A stretch of DNA of 64,000 nt from Cellulomonas sp. Leaf334 (GCF_001424195.1 NZ_LMOO01000001.1:1407383-1471382), one strand, 5' to 3'; positions 37,381-51,124 are shown, counted from the first letter of the stretch. Notes: generated by a model from the sequence alone, not told the origin. A program made the numbers and translations.

Positions 37381-37953
37381 TCAGATCTCCTTGAACGGGA
37401 AGCCGAGGAGCTTGAGGAAAGCGCGACCCTCGTCGTCGGTGTCAGCCGTGGTGACGACCGTGATGTCCATCCCGCGGACGCGGTCGATCTTGTCCTGGTC
37501 GATCTCGTGGAACACGGACTGCTCCACGAGGCCGAACGTGTAGTTGCCGTGCCCGTCGAACTGCTGCGGCGAGAGGCCACGGAAGTCACGGATGCGCGGC
37601 AGCGCGGTGGAGAGCAGGCGGTCCAGGAACTCCCAGGCACGGTCACCACGCAGGGTGACGTGGGCGCCGATGGGCATTCCCTCACGCAGCTTGAACTGCG
37701 CGATCGACTTGCGAGCCTTGGTGACCTGCGGCTTCTGGCCCGTGATCTGGGTCAGGTCGCGGATCGCGCCCTCGATGAGCTTGGAGTCCTTGGCGGCCTC
37801 GCCGACGCCCATGTTCACGACGACCTTCACCAGGCGCGCGACCTGGTTGATGTTCTCGTGCGAGAACTGCTCGAAGAGAGCGGTCTTGATCTCGTCGTTG
37901 TACTTGGACTTCAGACGCGGGAGCGCCGGAGCCGTGAGAGTGGTCTCGGTCAT
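37381..37953 (-). CDS. rplE: 50S ribosomal protein L5 (uL5)
   Basis: 190 residues with [39 protein letters not shown] and the C-terminal [20 protein letters not shown]. It binds 5S rRNA. The stop lies 2 bases before rpsN, and the start overlaps rplX by one base. Confidence 0.97.
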   Translation of the reverse strand: MTETTLTAPALPRLKSKYNDEIKTALFEQFSHENINQVARLVKVVVNMGVGEAAKDSKLIEGAIRDLTQITGQKPQVTKARKSIAQFKLREGMPIGAHVTLRGDRAWEFLDRLLSTALPRIRDFRGLSPQQFDGHGNYTFGLVEQSVFHEIDQDKIDRVRGMDITVVTTADTDDEGRAFLKLLGFPFKEI

Positions 37954-38294
37954 CAGATGTCCTTACCGGAGCGCTTGGCGATGCGGACCCGAACGGTGCG
38001 GGTACGGCCGTCGCGCTCGACCTGCTCGGTGCGGTAGCCGACCCGGGTGCCCTTCTTGGTCTCCGGGTCCACGAGCATCACGTTGCTGATGTGGATGGGC
38101 GCCTCGACGGTCTCGATGCCGCCGGTGCGCGTGCCGCGCTGCGTCTGGCCGGCCTTCACGTGCTTCTGCACGCGCTGGACGCCTTCGACGACGAGCCGCT
38201 GCGACTCGACGAGCACCTCGAGGACACGGCCCTGACGGCCCTTGTCCCGACCCGAGATGACGAGGACGAGGTCGCCCTTCTTGATCTTCGCCAT
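37953..38294 (-). CDS. rplX: 50S ribosomal protein L24 (uL24)
   Basis: 113 residues with the KOW motif [20 protein letters not shown] at the start and [20 protein letters not shown], as in all bacterial L24. Confidence 0.97.
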   Translation of the reverse strand: MAKIKKGDLVLVISGRDKGRQGRVLEVLVESQRLVVEGVQRVQKHVKAGQTQRGTRTGGIETVEAPIHISNVMLVDPETKKGTRVGYRTEQVERDGRTRTVRVRIAKRSGKDI

Positions 38295-38296
38295 GG

Positions 38297-38665
38297 TCAG
38301 AGCACCTCCGGCGCCAGCGAGATGATCTTCATGAACTTCTTGTCGCGCAGCTCGCGGCCCACCGGGCCGAAGATGCGCGTGCCACGGGGTTCCCCGTCGT
38401 TCTTGAGGATCACTGCGGCGTTCTCGTCGAACTTGATGTACGAACCGTCCGGACGGCGGCGCTCCTTGCGGGTGCGCACGATGACAGCCTTGACGACGTC
38501 GCCCTTCTTGACGTTGCCGCCGGGGATGGCGTCCTTGACGGTGGCGACGATGACGTCACCGATGCCTGCGTAGCGACGGCCGGAGCCGCCGAGCACACGG
38601 ATGCAAAGGATCTCCTTGGCACCAGTGTTGTCGGCGACACGAAGTCGCGACTCCTGCTGGATCAT
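38297..38665 (-). CDS. rplN: 50S ribosomal protein L14 (uL14)
   Basis: 122 residues starting [20 protein letters not shown] and with [18 protein letters not shown], invariant L14. It is the first gene of the spc block, 155 bases after rpsQ. Confidence 0.97.
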   Translation of the reverse strand: MIQQESRLRVADNTGAKEILCIRVLGGSGRRYAGIGDVIVATVKDAIPGGNVKKGDVVKAVIVRTRKERRRPDGSYIKFDENAAVILKNDGEPRGTRIFGPVGRELRDKKFMKIISLAPEVL

Positions 38666-38748
38666 TACCTGCTCCTGTCGTCTGGCGGGTTCTCAGGCCG
38701 GTGTGGCCTGAGCCTGGCCGAACGGGTAGTTGCCGTGATGCACACGTC

Positions 38749-38784
38749 GCGCCGGGTGTCGTCCTGTCGGTCGGCACCCGGCGC
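38749..38784 (-). promoter_or_regulatory. stem-loop in the rpsQ-rplN gap
   Basis: GCGCCGGGTG (38749-38758) pairs with CACCCGGCGC (38775-38784) across a 16-base loop, within the 155 bases separating the S10 and spc blocks. It could be an attenuator or processing site. No U-run follows, so simple termination is unlikely. Confidence 0.45.
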
Positions 38785-38820
38785 CCGTGGGCAACTGGGG
38801 GTCGTACGGGAACTGCTGGC

Positions 38821-39114
38821 TTACTTGGCCTTCTCGAGGACCTCGACCAGGCGCCACCGCTTGGTGGCGCTCAGCGGACGGGTCTCCATGATGAGCACCA
38901 GGTCGCCGACGCCGGCCGAGCTGAGCTCGTCGTGCGCCTTGACCTTGCTCGTGCGTCGGATGACCTTGCCGTAGAGCGGGTGCTTGACCCGGTCCTCGAC
39001 CTCGACCACGACGGTCTTCTCCATCTTGTCGCTGACCACGTAGCCGCGCCGCGTCTTGCGGTCGGCACGCTTCTCGGCAACAGCGGTGGTGTTCTCGTTC
39101 TTCTCGTCGCTCAT
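38821..39114 (-). CDS. rpsQ: 30S ribosomal protein S17 (uS17)
   Basis: 97 residues with the OB fold [20 protein letters not shown] and [21 protein letters not shown] charged N-terminal tail of about 22 residues precedes it. I chose the ATG at 39114, just after the rpmC stop. Confidence 0.95.
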   Translation of the reverse strand: MSDEKNENTTAVAEKRADRKTRRGYVVSDKMEKTVVVEVEDRVKHPLYGKVIRRTSKVKAHDELSSAGVGDLVLIMETRPLSATKRWRLVEVLEKAK

Positions 39115-39118
39115 CTGC

Positions 39119-39358
39119 TCACTCGCTCGCGCTCGGGGCGGTACGGATGCCGAGCTCGCGCTCACGCAGGATCGTGTAGATCCGCGCGATGTCGCGACGA
39201 ACGGCCTTGAGACGCCCGTGGCTCTCGAGCTGGCCGGTCGCAGACTGGAAGCGGAGGTTGAACAGCTCCTCCTTGGACTTCTTCAGCTCGGCGACAAGCT
39301 TCTCGTCGTCGAAGGTGTCCAGCTCGCTGGGAGCCAGGTCCTTGGTGCCGATAGTCAT
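39119..39358 (-). CDS. rpmC: 50S ribosomal protein L29 (uL29)
   Basis: 79 residues with [20 protein letters not shown] and the C-terminal [18 protein letters not shown], a two-helix protein near the exit tunnel. Its ATG overlaps the rplP stop by one base. Confidence 0.96.
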   Translation of the reverse strand: MTIGTKDLAPSELDTFDDEKLVAELKKSKEELFNLRFQSATGQLESHGRLKAVRRDIARIYTILRERELGIRTAPSASE

Positions 39359-39774
39359 CAGTTACCACCCTCGCGAACCACAAAACGTGTCTTCATCGGG
39401 AGCTTGTGCTGCGCGCGGCGCATGGCCTCGCGAGCCAGGGGCTCCGGGACGCCGGCGAGCTCGAAGAGAACTCGGCCCGGCTTGACGTTGGCGATCCACC
39501 ACTCGGGCGAACCCTTGCCGGAACCCATGCGGGTCTCGGCAGGCTTCTTCGTGAGGGGGCGGTCCGGGTAGATGTTGATCCAGACCTTCCCTCCACGCTT
39601 GATGTGGCGGGTCATGGCGATACGAGCAGCCTCGATCTGCCGGTTGGTGACGTAGGCGGGCTCGAGAGCCTGGATGCCGTACTCACCGAAGGAGATCGCG
39701 GTACCACCGGTCGCGGCGCCGGAGCGCCCCGGGTGGTGCTGCTTGCGGTGCTTCAGCCTGCGCGGGATCAGCAC
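39358..39774 (-). CDS. rplP: 50S ribosomal protein L16 (uL16)
   Basis: 138 residues, [19 protein letters not shown] at the start, then [20 protein letters not shown] and [19 protein letters not shown], all L16 signatures near the peptidyl transferase centre. Confidence 0.97.
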   Translation of the reverse strand: MLIPRRLKHRKQHHPGRSGAATGGTAISFGEYGIQALEPAYVTNRQIEAARIAMTRHIKRGGKVWINIYPDRPLTKKPAETRMGSGKGSPEWWIANVKPGRVLFELAGVPEPLAREAMRRAQHKLPMKTRFVVREGGN

Positions 39775-39776
39775 GG

Positions 39777-40619
39777 TCAGGCCTCCGTTCCACTGTCGGG
39801 GGTCGTCGCTGCCGGAGCAGCGGCGGCCTCAGGAGCGGCTGCCTCAGGGGCGTCAGAGCGCTCACGACGAGGAGCACCGGTGCGCGGACCGCGGTCCGAA
39901 CGCTCGCCACCGGGGCGATCCGTCCGCGGGCCACGAGCCGGCCGCGAGGGCTGGGTCGCCTGCTCGCGAGCGAACTCCTTCTCGGTCATGTCGCCCTTGT
40001 AGACCCACACCTTGACGCCGATGCGCCCGAAGGTGGTGCGAGCCTCGAAGAAGCCGTAGTCGATGTTCGCGCGGAGCGTGTGCAGGGGCACGCGGCCCTC
40101 GCGGTAGAACTCCGTGCGGCTCATCTCCGCGCCACCGAGGCGGCCGGAGACCTGCACGCGGATGCCCTTGGCACCGGCGCGCTGGGCCGACTGGATGCCC
40201 TTGCGCATGGCACGGCGGAACGAGACGCGGCTCGCCAGCTGCTCGGCGATGCCCTGGGCGACCAGCTGAGCCTCGATCTCGGCGTTCTTGACCTCGAGGA
40301 TGTTCAGCTGCACCTGCTTGCCCGTGAGCTTCTCGAGCTCGCCGCGGATGCGGTCGGCCTCCGCGCCACGACGCCCGATGACGATGCCCGGGCGGGCGGT
40401 GTGGATGTCGACGCGGACGCGATCACGCGTGCGCTCGATCTCGACCTTGGCGATGCCGGCACGCTCGAGGCCCGTGGCCATGAGCTTGCGGATCTTGACG
40501 TCCTCGCCCACGTAGTCGCGGTAGCGCTGACCCGGCTTCGTCGAGTCCGCGAACCAGCGCGACCGGTGGTCGGTGGTGATGCCCAGGCGGTACCCGAGCG
40601 GGTTGACTTTCTGTCCCAC
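39777..40619 (-). CDS. rpsC: 30S ribosomal protein S3 (uS3) with extended C-terminus
   Basis: The 280-residue protein has the KH domain ([20 protein letters not shown]) and the C-terminal domain with [20 protein letters not shown]. After about residue 222 an Arg/Gly/Pro-rich then Ala/Pro-rich tail of nearly 60 residues follows ([20 protein letters not shown]), probably disordered. The ATG overlaps the rplV stop. Confidence 0.96.
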   Translation of the reverse strand: MGQKVNPLGYRLGITTDHRSRWFADSTKPGQRYRDYVGEDVKIRKLMATGLERAGIAKVEIERTRDRVRVDIHTARPGIVIGRRGAEADRIRGELEKLTGKQVQLNILEVKNAEIEAQLVAQGIAEQLASRVSFRRAMRKGIQSAQRAGAKGIRVQVSGRLGGAEMSRTEFYREGRVPLHTLRANIDYGFFEARTTFGRIGVKVWVYKGDMTEKEFAREQATQPSRPARGPRTDRPGGERSDRGPRTGAPRRERSDAPEAAAPEAAAAPAATTPDSGTEA

Positions 40620-40987
40620 TATCGGGCCCGTCCCTTCGTCTCACGCTCAGCGACGACCACGGTGATGTGGCTCGTCCGCTTGAGGATCTGGCTGGCCCGA
40701 CCCTGTGCCCGCGGACGGAACCGCTTGAGCGTCGGACCCTCGTCGACGAATACCTCGGAGATGTAGAGGTCCGCCTCGTCCAGACGCTCGTTCGACCGCT
40801 TGGCGGTCTCCCGAGCGTTGGCGATCGCGCTCTCCACAACCTTGAGCACCGTCTCCCCCGCGGCCTGCGGTGCGAACTTCAGCACCGCCACAGCCTCGCC
40901 GGCCTGCTTGCCACGGATGAGGTCCACGACGCGCCGGGCCTTCTGGGGCGTGACGCGGACGAACCGCGCCTTCGCCTTGGCTTCCAT
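40619..40987 (-). CDS. rplV: 50S ribosomal protein L22 (uL22)
   Basis: 122 residues with [20 protein letters not shown] and the beta-hairpin region ending [20 protein letters not shown] that lines the exit tunnel. Residues linked to macrolide resistance look unaltered. I chose the ATG at 40987; the upstream frame is unrelated. Confidence 0.96.
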   Translation of the reverse strand: MEAKAKARFVRVTPQKARRVVDLIRGKQAGEAVAVLKFAPQAAGETVLKVVESAIANARETAKRSNERLDEADLYISEVFVDEGPTLKRFRPRAQGRASQILKRTSHITVVVAERETKGRAR

Positions 40988-41043
40988 TGCTGTCCTGCCT
41001 TCTTGTCTCTGCCGGTGAGGGCGTCGCCTGGCTGACCCGGGGG

Positions 41044-41325
41044 TCAGCGGCGACGACCCTTCCGGTCGTCCTTCTCGTGGCCGCGGAACGTCCGCGTCGG
41101 GGCGAACTCGCCGAGCTTGTGCCCGACCATCGCCTCCGTCACGAACACCGGGGTGTGCTTGCGTCCGTCGTGCACCGCGAACGTGTGGCCGAGGAAGTCC
41201 GGCGTGATGACCGAACGGCGCGACCACGTCTTGATGACGTTCTTCGTGCCGGCGGTGTTCTGGACGTCGACCTTCTTCTGCAGGTGACCGTCGACGAACG
41301 GGCCCTTCTTCAGGCTACGTGGCAT
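41044..41325 (-). CDS. rpsS: 30S ribosomal protein S19 (uS19)
   Basis: 93 residues, [19 protein letters not shown] at the start and [20 protein letters not shown], the invariant S19 features in the head of the 30S subunit. Confidence 0.97.
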   Translation of the reverse strand: MPRSLKKGPFVDGHLQKKVDVQNTAGTKNVIKTWSRRSVITPDFLGHTFAVHDGRKHTPVFVTEAMVGHKLGEFAPTRTFRGHEKDDRKGRRR

Positions 41326-41337
41326 CTCAGGCTCCTA

Positions 41338-42177
<840 letters not shown>

Positions 42178-42195
42178 GAGTTCTCAGTCCTTCGC

Positions 42196-42498
42196 TCAGC
42201 CGACCGGACCACCGAAGATGTCGATCGTTCCCTCGCGGAGGGTGACGATCGCACGCTTCGTGTCCTTGCGGCGGCCGATGCCGAAACGGGTCCGACGGGC
42301 CTTGCCCTGACGGTTCGCGGTGTTGACCGACTCGACCTTGACGCCGAAGACCTGCTCGACGGCAATCTTGATCTCGGTCTTGTTCGCCCGCGGGTCGACG
42401 AGGAAGGTGTACTTCCCCTCGTCGAGCAGGCCGTAGCTCTTCTCGGAGACGACCGGCGCGAGCAGGATGTCGCGCGGGTTCTTGCCGATGTCGGTCAC
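42196..42498 (-). CDS. rplW: 50S ribosomal protein L23 (uL23)
   Basis: 100 residues with [20 protein letters not shown] and [20 protein letters not shown], the trigger-factor docking protein of the exit tunnel. The GTG start at 42498 overlaps the rplD stop (GTGA). Confidence 0.96.
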   Translation of the reverse strand: MTDIGKNPRDILLAPVVSEKSYGLLDEGKYTFLVDPRANKTEIKIAVEQVFGVKVESVNTANRQGKARRTRFGIGRRKDTKRAIVTLREGTIDIFGGPVG

Positions 42499-43187
42499 TT
42501 GGTCTCCTCCTCGGTCTCGGGAGACCCGACGGTCGCAGCCACGGCGGCACCCTTGACGGGGCCGGCCAGGAACGCGTCGAGCGCGCCCTGCGTGAACACG
42601 ACGTCGTCCGAGATCAGGACGTCGTAGGTGTTGAGCTGGTCGGAGACCAGCAGGTGCACCCGCTCGACGTTCCGCAGCGACTTCCACGTGATCTCGTCCT
42701 GACGCTCGACGACCACCAGGACGTGCTTGCGCCCCGACAGGTTGTCGAGCACGGCGAGCGCGGACTTCGTCGACGGCGCCGTGCCCGGGGCGAAGCCCGA
42801 GACGACGTGCACGCGGCCGGCACGAGCGCGGTCCGAGAGAGCACCGCGGAGCGCCGCGGCCTTCATCTTCTTGGGGGTGCGCTGCGAGTAGTCGCGCGGG
42901 GTGGGGCCGTGGACGACGCCACCACCGGCGAACTGCGGAGCACGCGTCGAACCCTGACGGGCGCGGCCGGTGCCCTTCTGCTTGTACGGCTTGCGCCCAC
43001 CACCGCGCACCTCGCCACGAGACTTCGTGTCGTGGGTGCCCTGGCGTGCCGCCGCGAGCTGCGCGACGACGACCTGGTGGATCAGCGGGATGTTGGTCTG
43101 CACGTCGAAGACGTCCGCGGGCAGATCGGCCGAGCCGGTCTTCTTGCCCTCGGAGTCGACCACGTCGACGGTCAGCGTGTCACTCAT
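42495..43187 (-). CDS. rplD: 50S ribosomal protein L4 (uL4)
   Basis: 230 residues with [40 protein letters not shown] (the tunnel loop) and [20 protein letters not shown]. In other bacteria L4 represses its own operon, but no such leader structure is evident here. I chose the ATG at 43187 (a GTG 6 bases earlier is the alternative). Confidence 0.96.
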   Translation of the reverse strand: MSDTLTVDVVDSEGKKTGSADLPADVFDVQTNIPLIHQVVVAQLAAARQGTHDTKSRGEVRGGGRKPYKQKGTGRARQGSTRAPQFAGGGVVHGPTPRDYSQRTPKKMKAAALRGALSDRARAGRVHVVSGFAPGTAPSTKSALAVLDNLSGRKHVLVVVERQDEITWKSLRNVERVHLLVSDQLNTYDVLISDDVVFTQGALDAFLAGPVKGAAVAATVGSPETEEETK

Positions 43188-43189
43188 GG

Positions 43190-43849
43190 TCACGCCCCCT
43201 TCACAGCGGAACGCACGACCACGACGCCACCCTTGGGGCCGGGAACGGCACCCTTGACGAGGAGCAGGCCCCTCTCGACGTCGACCGCGTGCACGGTCAG
43301 GTTCTGGGTGGTCTGGCGGTCCACGCCCATGCGACCGGCCATCTTGATGCCCTTGAACACGCGCGACGGCGTCGAGGCGCCACCGATCGAGCCGGGCTTG
43401 CGGTGGTTGCGGTGCGCACCGTGCGAGGCGCCGACGCCGTGGAAGCCGTGACGCTTCATGACACCGGCGGTGCCCTTGCCCTTGGTGGTGCCGATGACGT
43501 CCACGAGCGAGCCGGCCTCGAAGAGGGCGGCCGTGAGCTCCTGGCCGAGCGTGAACTCGGAGGCGTTCGGCGTACGGATCTCGGCCACGTGCCGGCGGGG
43601 GGTGACCCCGGCCTTCTCGAAGTGGCCCTTCAGCGGCTTGGTGACCTTGCGCGGGTCGATCTGGCCGTGGGCCAGCTGGACCGCGGCGTAGCCGTCAGCA
43701 TCGGCGGAGCGCACCTGGGTCACGACGTTCGTGCCGACAGCGACGACGGTGACCGGGACGAGACGACCGTTGTCGTCCCACACCTGGGTCATGCCGAGCT
43801 TCGTGCCGAGCAGAGCCGTGACTGCGCGCTCGTTCTGCTGGGTAACCAT
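43190..43849 (-). CDS. rplC: 50S ribosomal protein L3 (uL3)
   Basis: 219 residues with [40 protein letters not shown] and [20 protein letters not shown]. The second is the loop near the peptidyl transferase centre. The glutamine-methylation context of L3 is present. Confidence 0.97.
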   Translation of the reverse strand: MVTQQNERAVTALLGTKLGMTQVWDDNGRLVPVTVVAVGTNVVTQVRSADADGYAAVQLAHGQIDPRKVTKPLKGHFEKAGVTPRRHVAEIRTPNASEFTLGQELTAALFEAGSLVDVIGTTKGKGTAGVMKRHGFHGVGASHGAHRNHRKPGSIGGASTPSRVFKGIKMAGRMGVDRQTTQNLTVHAVDVERGLLLVKGAVPGPKGGVVVVRSAVKGA

Positions 43850-43871
43850 AGAAATCAGTTCCTTCCCAGCG

Positions 43872-44180
43872 TCAGAGCTTGATCTCGATGTTCACGTCCG
43901 CAGGCAGGTCGAGACGCATGAGCGAGTCGACGGCCTTCGGCGTGGGATCGATGATGTCGATGAGCCGCTTGTGAGTACGCATCTCGAAGTGCTCGCGGCT
44001 GTCCTTGTACTTGTGGGGCGACCGGATGACGCAGAACACGTTCTTCTCCGTCGGCAGCGGCACCGGACCCACGACCGACGCACCAGCGCGAGTCACCGTG
44101 TCGACGATCTTGCGCGCCGAGCTGTCGATGACTTCGTGGTCGTAGGACTTGAGCCTGATGCGGATCTTCTGTCCCGCCAT
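43872..44180 (-). CDS. rpsJ: 30S ribosomal protein S10 (uS10)
   Basis: 102 residues, [20 protein letters not shown] at the start and [21 protein letters not shown]10 (NusE) also takes part in transcription antitermination and NusG coupling. It is the first gene of the S10 operon, and its 220-base leader holds a conserved element. Confidence 0.97.
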   Translation of the reverse strand: MAGQKIRIRLKSYDHEVIDSSARKIVDTVTRAGASVVGPVPLPTEKNVFCVIRSPHKYKDSREHFEMRTHKRLIDIIDPTPKAVDSLMRLDLPADVNIEIKL

Positions 44181-44216
44181 GGCGCTTCTACTTCCCTCTG
44201 TTTGGAACCGGCCCGT

Positions 44217-44254
44217 CCGACCCCCGCACTCGGGCGTGTCGCTTGGCGCGACAC
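44217..44254 (-). promoter_or_regulatory. conserved leader element of rpsJ with hairpin
   Basis: Bases 44217-44242 match 25 of 26 bases in the rpsL leader (50848-50873). In the RNA sense it reads GCGACACGCCCG, then A, then UGCGGGGGUCGG with one G between. The adjacent GTGTCGC/GCGACAC pair (44236-44242 with 44248-44254) makes a hairpin whose one arm is part of the shared element. Confidence 0.6.
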
Positions 44255-44409
44255 ACCGTTGCGCTGCGTACCCTCTCAGGCACGAGATCGGTGGTTGTTG
44301 TCGGGCGTCAACCACCGGGTGATCCCGGGGTCCAGACGCCTTCCACGTGTGTGAGCCCTGTCGTGCGCTGCGCGCGCGAACGCGCCGCCCTCAACTAGGC
44401 AACCTGAAC

Positions 44410-44439
44410 AGTGTGCCAGAGAGCGCGCCGTAACTCCAA
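44410..44439 (-). promoter_or_regulatory. rpsJ: promoter of the S10 operon
   Basis: On the minus strand TTGGAG (44439-44434) and CACACT (44415-44410) are 18 bases apart. The downstream distance to rpsJ is about 220 bases. Confidence 0.55.
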
Positions 44440-44734
44440 TTGCGTCCGTCACACCCTGCGCGACGATCGGCGTGATCTCGCGCACAACGACGCTCCACAC
44501 TCCACGCACCCCGGCCGCCCGACGGCGCTCCCCCGCCACCCGCACCGACCACAGCAAGGACCGTGCCGAGCGCTGCCCGAACACTCGATCGCACCCGCTG
44601 CAGGGCACGCTCTCGACGGTTCCGGGCGCGCTCAGCGATGCGGCTGGATGGCGAGAGGAGTGGGGGTGCGCGTGGGCGCCGGGCGCGCAAGCAGCGCCGC
44701 GCTCCGGGCAGGGGCGCGGGCGGGCGAGGACCGG

Positions 44735-45682
44735 TCAGCGTTGTAGCGCAGGGTGCAGACCGTGCCGGGCGAGGGCCGCCCCGAACCGGTCACGGTCCAG
44801 CGCCACGTCCCAGGTCCACCGCACGACGCGGGCGCCACCGGCACGCAGCCGGTCCTCACGCAGCTTCTCGGCCCAGAGCCGGTCCTCGACCCTGCGCTCG
44901 TCGGCGATGCCGTCGACCTGGTACTTGAGCCGCCCGTCGAACTCCCCGACGAGGCGTAGCTCCGGCCACCAGAAGTCGACCCGGCCGATCGCCCCGTCCC
45001 TATCCCCCAACCGATGCTGGAGGACGGGCGACGGCAGCCGGAGCTCGATCATGCGCCCCCTGCTGAGCGACTCGCCCGGAGACTCGGCGAGCCCTGAGGT
45101 GTGCTCGAGCACGCGGCGCGCGGCTCGGACGCCCCGCGCGGGACCGAGGCTCTCGACCGTCGACCGGAGCTCTTCGACGGTGGTCAGCCGTCGTCGGAGC
45201 GCATGATCGGCGGCCGCGAGGCCCGAGACGAACGGCACGCTGCGCGCGAGGTCGACGACGGTGCGGCTCACCGACGACCGCCGGACCCCGTCGACCTCGA
45301 CGACGTCGAGGTGACCCGAGCACGACCGGCGCGTGACGCCCGGCCTCGACCGCCCACCCGGAGCAGCGCCGACGGCGATCTCGACCGAGGCCGGCCACGG
45401 ACCGATGAGCGTGAGTCCCCAGAGAGCGGCCGCGGACGCGTGGGAGAACACCGCGTCCGGCTGGTCGCGGTGCGCTGCGACGACCAGCAGTCGGTGACGC
45501 TCCGTCGGAGTGGTCGCGCGCCACCGCTCCGCACCGACGTAGGCGCCGCGCCGCAGCCGGACGATCTCGCCCCGGTCCGCGGCTCGTCGCAACGCCCCCG
45601 TGCCCACGCCTCGGTCGTGCGCCGTCCTCGTCCAGAACAGCCCGCCCTGAAGCAGTCTCTGCAGCTCGCCGGCCCCCTCCAT
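44735..45682 (-). CDS. AbiEi-like antitoxin-domain / DUF559 endonuclease-like protein
   Basis: The 315-residue protein has an N-terminal winged-helix-like part (WTRTAHDRGVGTGALRRAAD, EIVRLRRGAYVGAERW) as in AbiEi-type antitoxin domains. A middle region has SRTVVDLARS. The C-terminal DUF559/Vsr-like nuclease fold has VDFWWPELRLVGEFDGRLKY and RVEDRLWAEKLREDRLRAGG, with candidate acidic residues in VDF and EFDG. Such proteins are common orphans in actinobacteria, and no AbiEii toxin gene is adjacent. The ATG at 45682 is chosen because the upstream extension lacks homology. It sits between tuf and rpsJ. Confidence 0.78.
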   Translation of the reverse strand: MEGAGELQRLLQGGLFWTRTAHDRGVGTGALRRAADRGEIVRLRRGAYVGAERWRATTPTERHRLLVVAAHRDQPDAVFSHASAAALWGLTLIGPWPASVEIAVGAAPGGRSRPGVTRRSCSGHLDVVEVDGVRRSSVSRTVVDLARSVPFVSGLAAADHALRRRLTTVEELRSTVESLGPARGVRAARRVLEHTSGLAESPGESLSRGRMIELRLPSPVLQHRLGDRDGAIGRVDFWWPELRLVGEFDGRLKYQVDGIADERRVEDRLWAEKLREDRLRAGGARVVRWTWDVALDRDRFGAALARHGLHPALQR

Positions 45683-45862
45683 CCCGGCACCCTGGCAGAG
45701 GGGAAGGGCGACCGGAGCATGCCTTCCACAGCCCCACCGCACCCGCAGGTGCGCTCCGGCGCCGAGCGCGCCCGACATCGTCGAGCGCTCCTGGTGCAGC
45801 CTGCGCGCTCGACGCTGACGGGCGCGCTCGGCGTGAGGGGTGTCGTGACGGAATCGTTGTGT

Positions 45863-45896
45863 GGGGCGGGGGCCGTAGCGGGGCGGGGGCCGTAGC
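45863..45896 (+). repeat. perfect 17-base tandem duplication at the lipoprotein promoter
   Basis: The 17-base unit GGGGCGGGGGCCGTAGC occurs twice without a gap (45863-45879, 45880-45896). The second copy contributes most of the -10 hexamer TAGCGT (45893-45898), 6 bases before the ATG at 45905. The first copy therefore carries a near-duplicate -10 (TAGCGG) 17 bases upstream. Confidence 0.75.
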
Positions 45897-45904
45897 GTGG
45901 GGTC

Positions 45905-46291
45905 ATGTCACGACCGGTCACCTGGGTGCTTGTCGGCTCCGTCGGCGCCCTGGTGCTCGCGGGATGCACCCCCGAGTCGTCGCCGGGTTCCCCGAGCTCG
46001 CAGCCGACGTCGTCCAGCCCTTCGCCATCCACGGCCGCCGCCTCACCGAGCGTGCCGGCATCTCCCCCCGCCGAGACCCAGACGGCGACCCCGACGTTGC
46101 TGCCCGGTGAGCCCTGCGACCCCGCGGACGGCTCCCCCGACTGCACCGACGCGACCGGCATCGAGGGCGGCGGGTATCGGTACATCGAGGGATACGCCGA
46201 CTGCGTCGCGACGTTCGGCGGCGAGGAGGCCTACGGCATCTGCTTCGACCTCGAGGGAGACGGCTACGCCGGCTACCCCGACTCGGGCTGA
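45905..46291 (+). CDS. small secreted lipoprotein with Ser/Pro/Thr linker
   Basis: The 128-residue product has a signal with lipobox LAGC (Cys21), a 50-residue Ser/Pro/Thr/Ala spacer, and a small acidic C-terminal domain with four cysteines (GEPCDPADG, PDCTDATG, YADCVATFGG, GICFDLEGDGYAG). FDLEGDGYAGYPDSG resembles a short calcium-type loop, but I do not recognise a family. TAGCGT lies 6 bases before the ATG (leaderless). It converges on tuf. Confidence 0.7.
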   Translation: MSRPVTWVLVGSVGALVLAGCTPESSPGSPSSQPTSSSPSPSTAAASPSVPASPPAETQTATPTLLPGEPCDPADGSPDCTDATGIEGGGYRYIEGYADCVATFGGEEAYGICFDLEGDGYAGYPDSG

Positions 46292-46310
46292 GCCGCCGAC
46301 CGCACGCACG

Positions 46311-46346
46311 AGAAGGGCCCGGGAGCCGAAGCTCCCGGGCCCTTCT
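46311..46346. terminator. shared terminator of tuf and the lipoprotein gene
   Basis: A perfect 16-base-pair stem (AGAAGGGCCCGGGAGC with its complement) with a CGAA tetraloop lies between the convergent genes, so it can serve both strands. Confidence 0.88.
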
Positions 46347-46377
46347 GCGTCAGTTCAGCTGCCCCGAGGGGCGAGCA

Positions 46378-47571
<1,194 letters not shown>

Positions 47572-47696
47572 TGGGTGTCCTCCTCAGGACTTGGTAGAGA
47601 TTGGCCGACGTTCTGCGGCTACCGGACGGTAGCCGTTCGACGCGGCGTCCTACGGGTCGGTTTGTGTGATGGAACTACAGGGTTCGACCTGTGGGA

Positions 47697-49799
<2,103 letters not shown>

Positions 49800-49888
49800 G
49801 TGAGTTGCCCCTTGTCGGTTGGCTTGGGTGGCGCCACCGGTCCGGCCCGAGGATCGGACCGGCGGCGCAGCGCCCGTGAGTGCCGGGT

Positions 49889-50359
49889 TTACCAGCGGTA
49901 GTGCGCGAAGGCCTTGTTGGACTCGGCCATCTTGTGCATGTCCTCGCGACGCTTCACCGCGGCACCGAGGCCGTTGGACGCGTCGAGGATCTCGTTCATG
50001 AGGCGCTCGGTCATCGTCTTCTCGCGGCGAGCGCGCGAGTAGTCCGTGAGCCAGCGCAGCGCGAGGGTGGTCTGACGGACCGGGCGCACCTCGACGGGCA
50101 CCTGGTAAGTGGCGCCACCGACGCGGCGCGAACGCACCTCGAGCGACGGGCGGACGTTGTCCAGTGCGCGCTTGAGCACGACGACCGGGTCGCCCTGCGT
50201 CTTCTCACGGACACCCTCGAGGGCGCCGTAGACGATGTGCTCCGCGACGGACTTCTTGCCGTCGAGCAGGACCTTGTTGATCAGCTGCGTGACGACCGGG
50301 GACCCGTAGACCGGGTCGATGACGAGCGGCCGCTTCGGGGCCGGACCCTTGCGAGGCAT
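49889..50359 (-). CDS. rpsG: 30S ribosomal protein S7 (uS7)
   Basis: 156 residues with [40 protein letters not shown] and the C-terminal [15 protein letters not shown], standard S7. The ATG overlaps the rpsL stop by one base. Confidence 0.97.
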   Translation of the reverse strand: MPRKGPAPKRPLVIDPVYGSPVVTQLINKVLLDGKKSVAEHIVYGALEGVREKTQGDPVVVLKRALDNVRPSLEVRSRRVGGATYQVPVEVRPVRQTTLALRWLTDYSRARREKTMTERLMNEILDASNGLGAAVKRREDMHKMAESNKAFAHYRW

Positions 50360-50730
50360 CAGCCCACCTTCTTCGCGCCGTAGCGGCTGCGCGCCTGCTT
50401 ACGGTTCTTGACGCCCTGCGTGTCGAGGGCACCACGGACGATCTTGTACCGGACACCCGGGAGGTCCTTCACACGGCCACCGCGCACGAGCACGATGGAG
50501 TGCTCCTGCAGGTTGTGACCGACACCGGGGATGTACGCGGTGACCTCGACCTGGCTCGAGAGGCGGACGCGCGCGACCTTGCGGAGCGCGGAGTTCGGCT
50601 TCTTCGGGGTCGTGGTGTAGACGCGGGTGCACACACCGCGTCGCTGGGGGGAGCCCTTGAGGGCAGGCGTCTTCGACTTGTTCGTCTTCGCCTGCCGGCC
50701 CTTGCGGACCAGCTGCTGGATCGTAGGCAC
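50359..50730 (-). CDS. rpsL: 30S ribosomal protein S12 (uS12)
   Basis: 123 residues starting with a GTG ([20 protein letters not shown]). The decoding-site loops are intact: [20 protein letters not shown] has the streptomycin-sensitive Lys, and [19 protein letters not shown] and [10 protein letters not shown] follow. This is the wild-type, streptomycin-sensitive residue set. It is the first gene of the str operon. Confidence 0.97.
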   Translation of the reverse strand: MPTIQQLVRKGRQAKTNKSKTPALKGSPQRRGVCTRVYTTTPKKPNSALRKVARVRLSSQVEVTAYIPGVGHNLQEHSIVLVRGGRVKDLPGVRYKIVRGALDTQGVKNRKQARSRYGAKKVG

Positions 50731-50847
50731 TACGTCTCCGTCTGTTGGATGAATCTCTGGTCGACCGGCACCCGTCACCCTGGACGGCCGGCATGGTCGA
50801 GGTTCGTCGCCCGTCGCGCGACTACCTCGCAGTTCTTGCGTCCCGCA

Positions 50848-50873
50848 CCGACCCCCGCACCCGGGCGTGTCGC
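50848..50873 (-). promoter_or_regulatory. conserved leader element of rpsL (copy of the rpsJ element)
   Basis: 25 of 26 bases match the rpsJ leader copy; the only difference is one C/T (A/G in the RNA). In the RNA sense it reads GCGACACGCCCG, G, GUGCGGGGGUCGG. The arm that forms a hairpin in the rpsJ copy is flanked here by GGGGCGACACGCCCC, which can also pair. Confidence 0.6.
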
Positions 50874-51038
50874 CCCGGTCCTCCGCACCGCAGTCCGCAA
50901 GGTTGCCTTGACGGAGAGACGGCGCGGTGGGGGAAACCACCCGATGCAACCGGACCCGCCCATCCCGAACAGATGTCCGGAGCCGGGGCGTCCACCGAGT
51001 GCATGCGCGAGAGCCCGACGGCGCGGGCACGGTGTCCT

Positions 51039-51067
51039 ACGTTACCTGGCGCCCGGATGGGCGTCAA
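51039..51067 (-). promoter_or_regulatory. promoter of rpsL-rpsG-fusA-tuf
   Basis: On the minus strand TTGACG (51067-51062) and TAACGT (51044-51039) are separated by exactly 17 bases, close to consensus. Confidence 0.78.
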
Positions 51068-51124
51068 AGCGGCTAGGTCACACCTGGAGTGAACGTCGCC
51101 ACGTGCGCAACTGTTCCGGACAGC

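Larger units (their letters stand above)
44181..44734. other. S10 operon control region, no gene
   Basis: The 554 bases between rpsJ and the DUF559-type gene carry no gene I can support. They hold the S10 promoter (44410-44439), an untranslated leader of about 220 bases, and, close to rpsJ, the 26-base element shared with rpsL together with a 7-base-pair hairpin (44236-44254). Confidence 0.6.
50731..51124. other. rpsL leader and promoter region, no gene
   Basis: The region between rpsL and the rpoC terminator has no supported gene. It contains the rpsL promoter (51039-51067), a leader of about 300 bases, and the 26-base element shared with rpsJ about 120 bases before rpsL. Confidence 0.6.
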
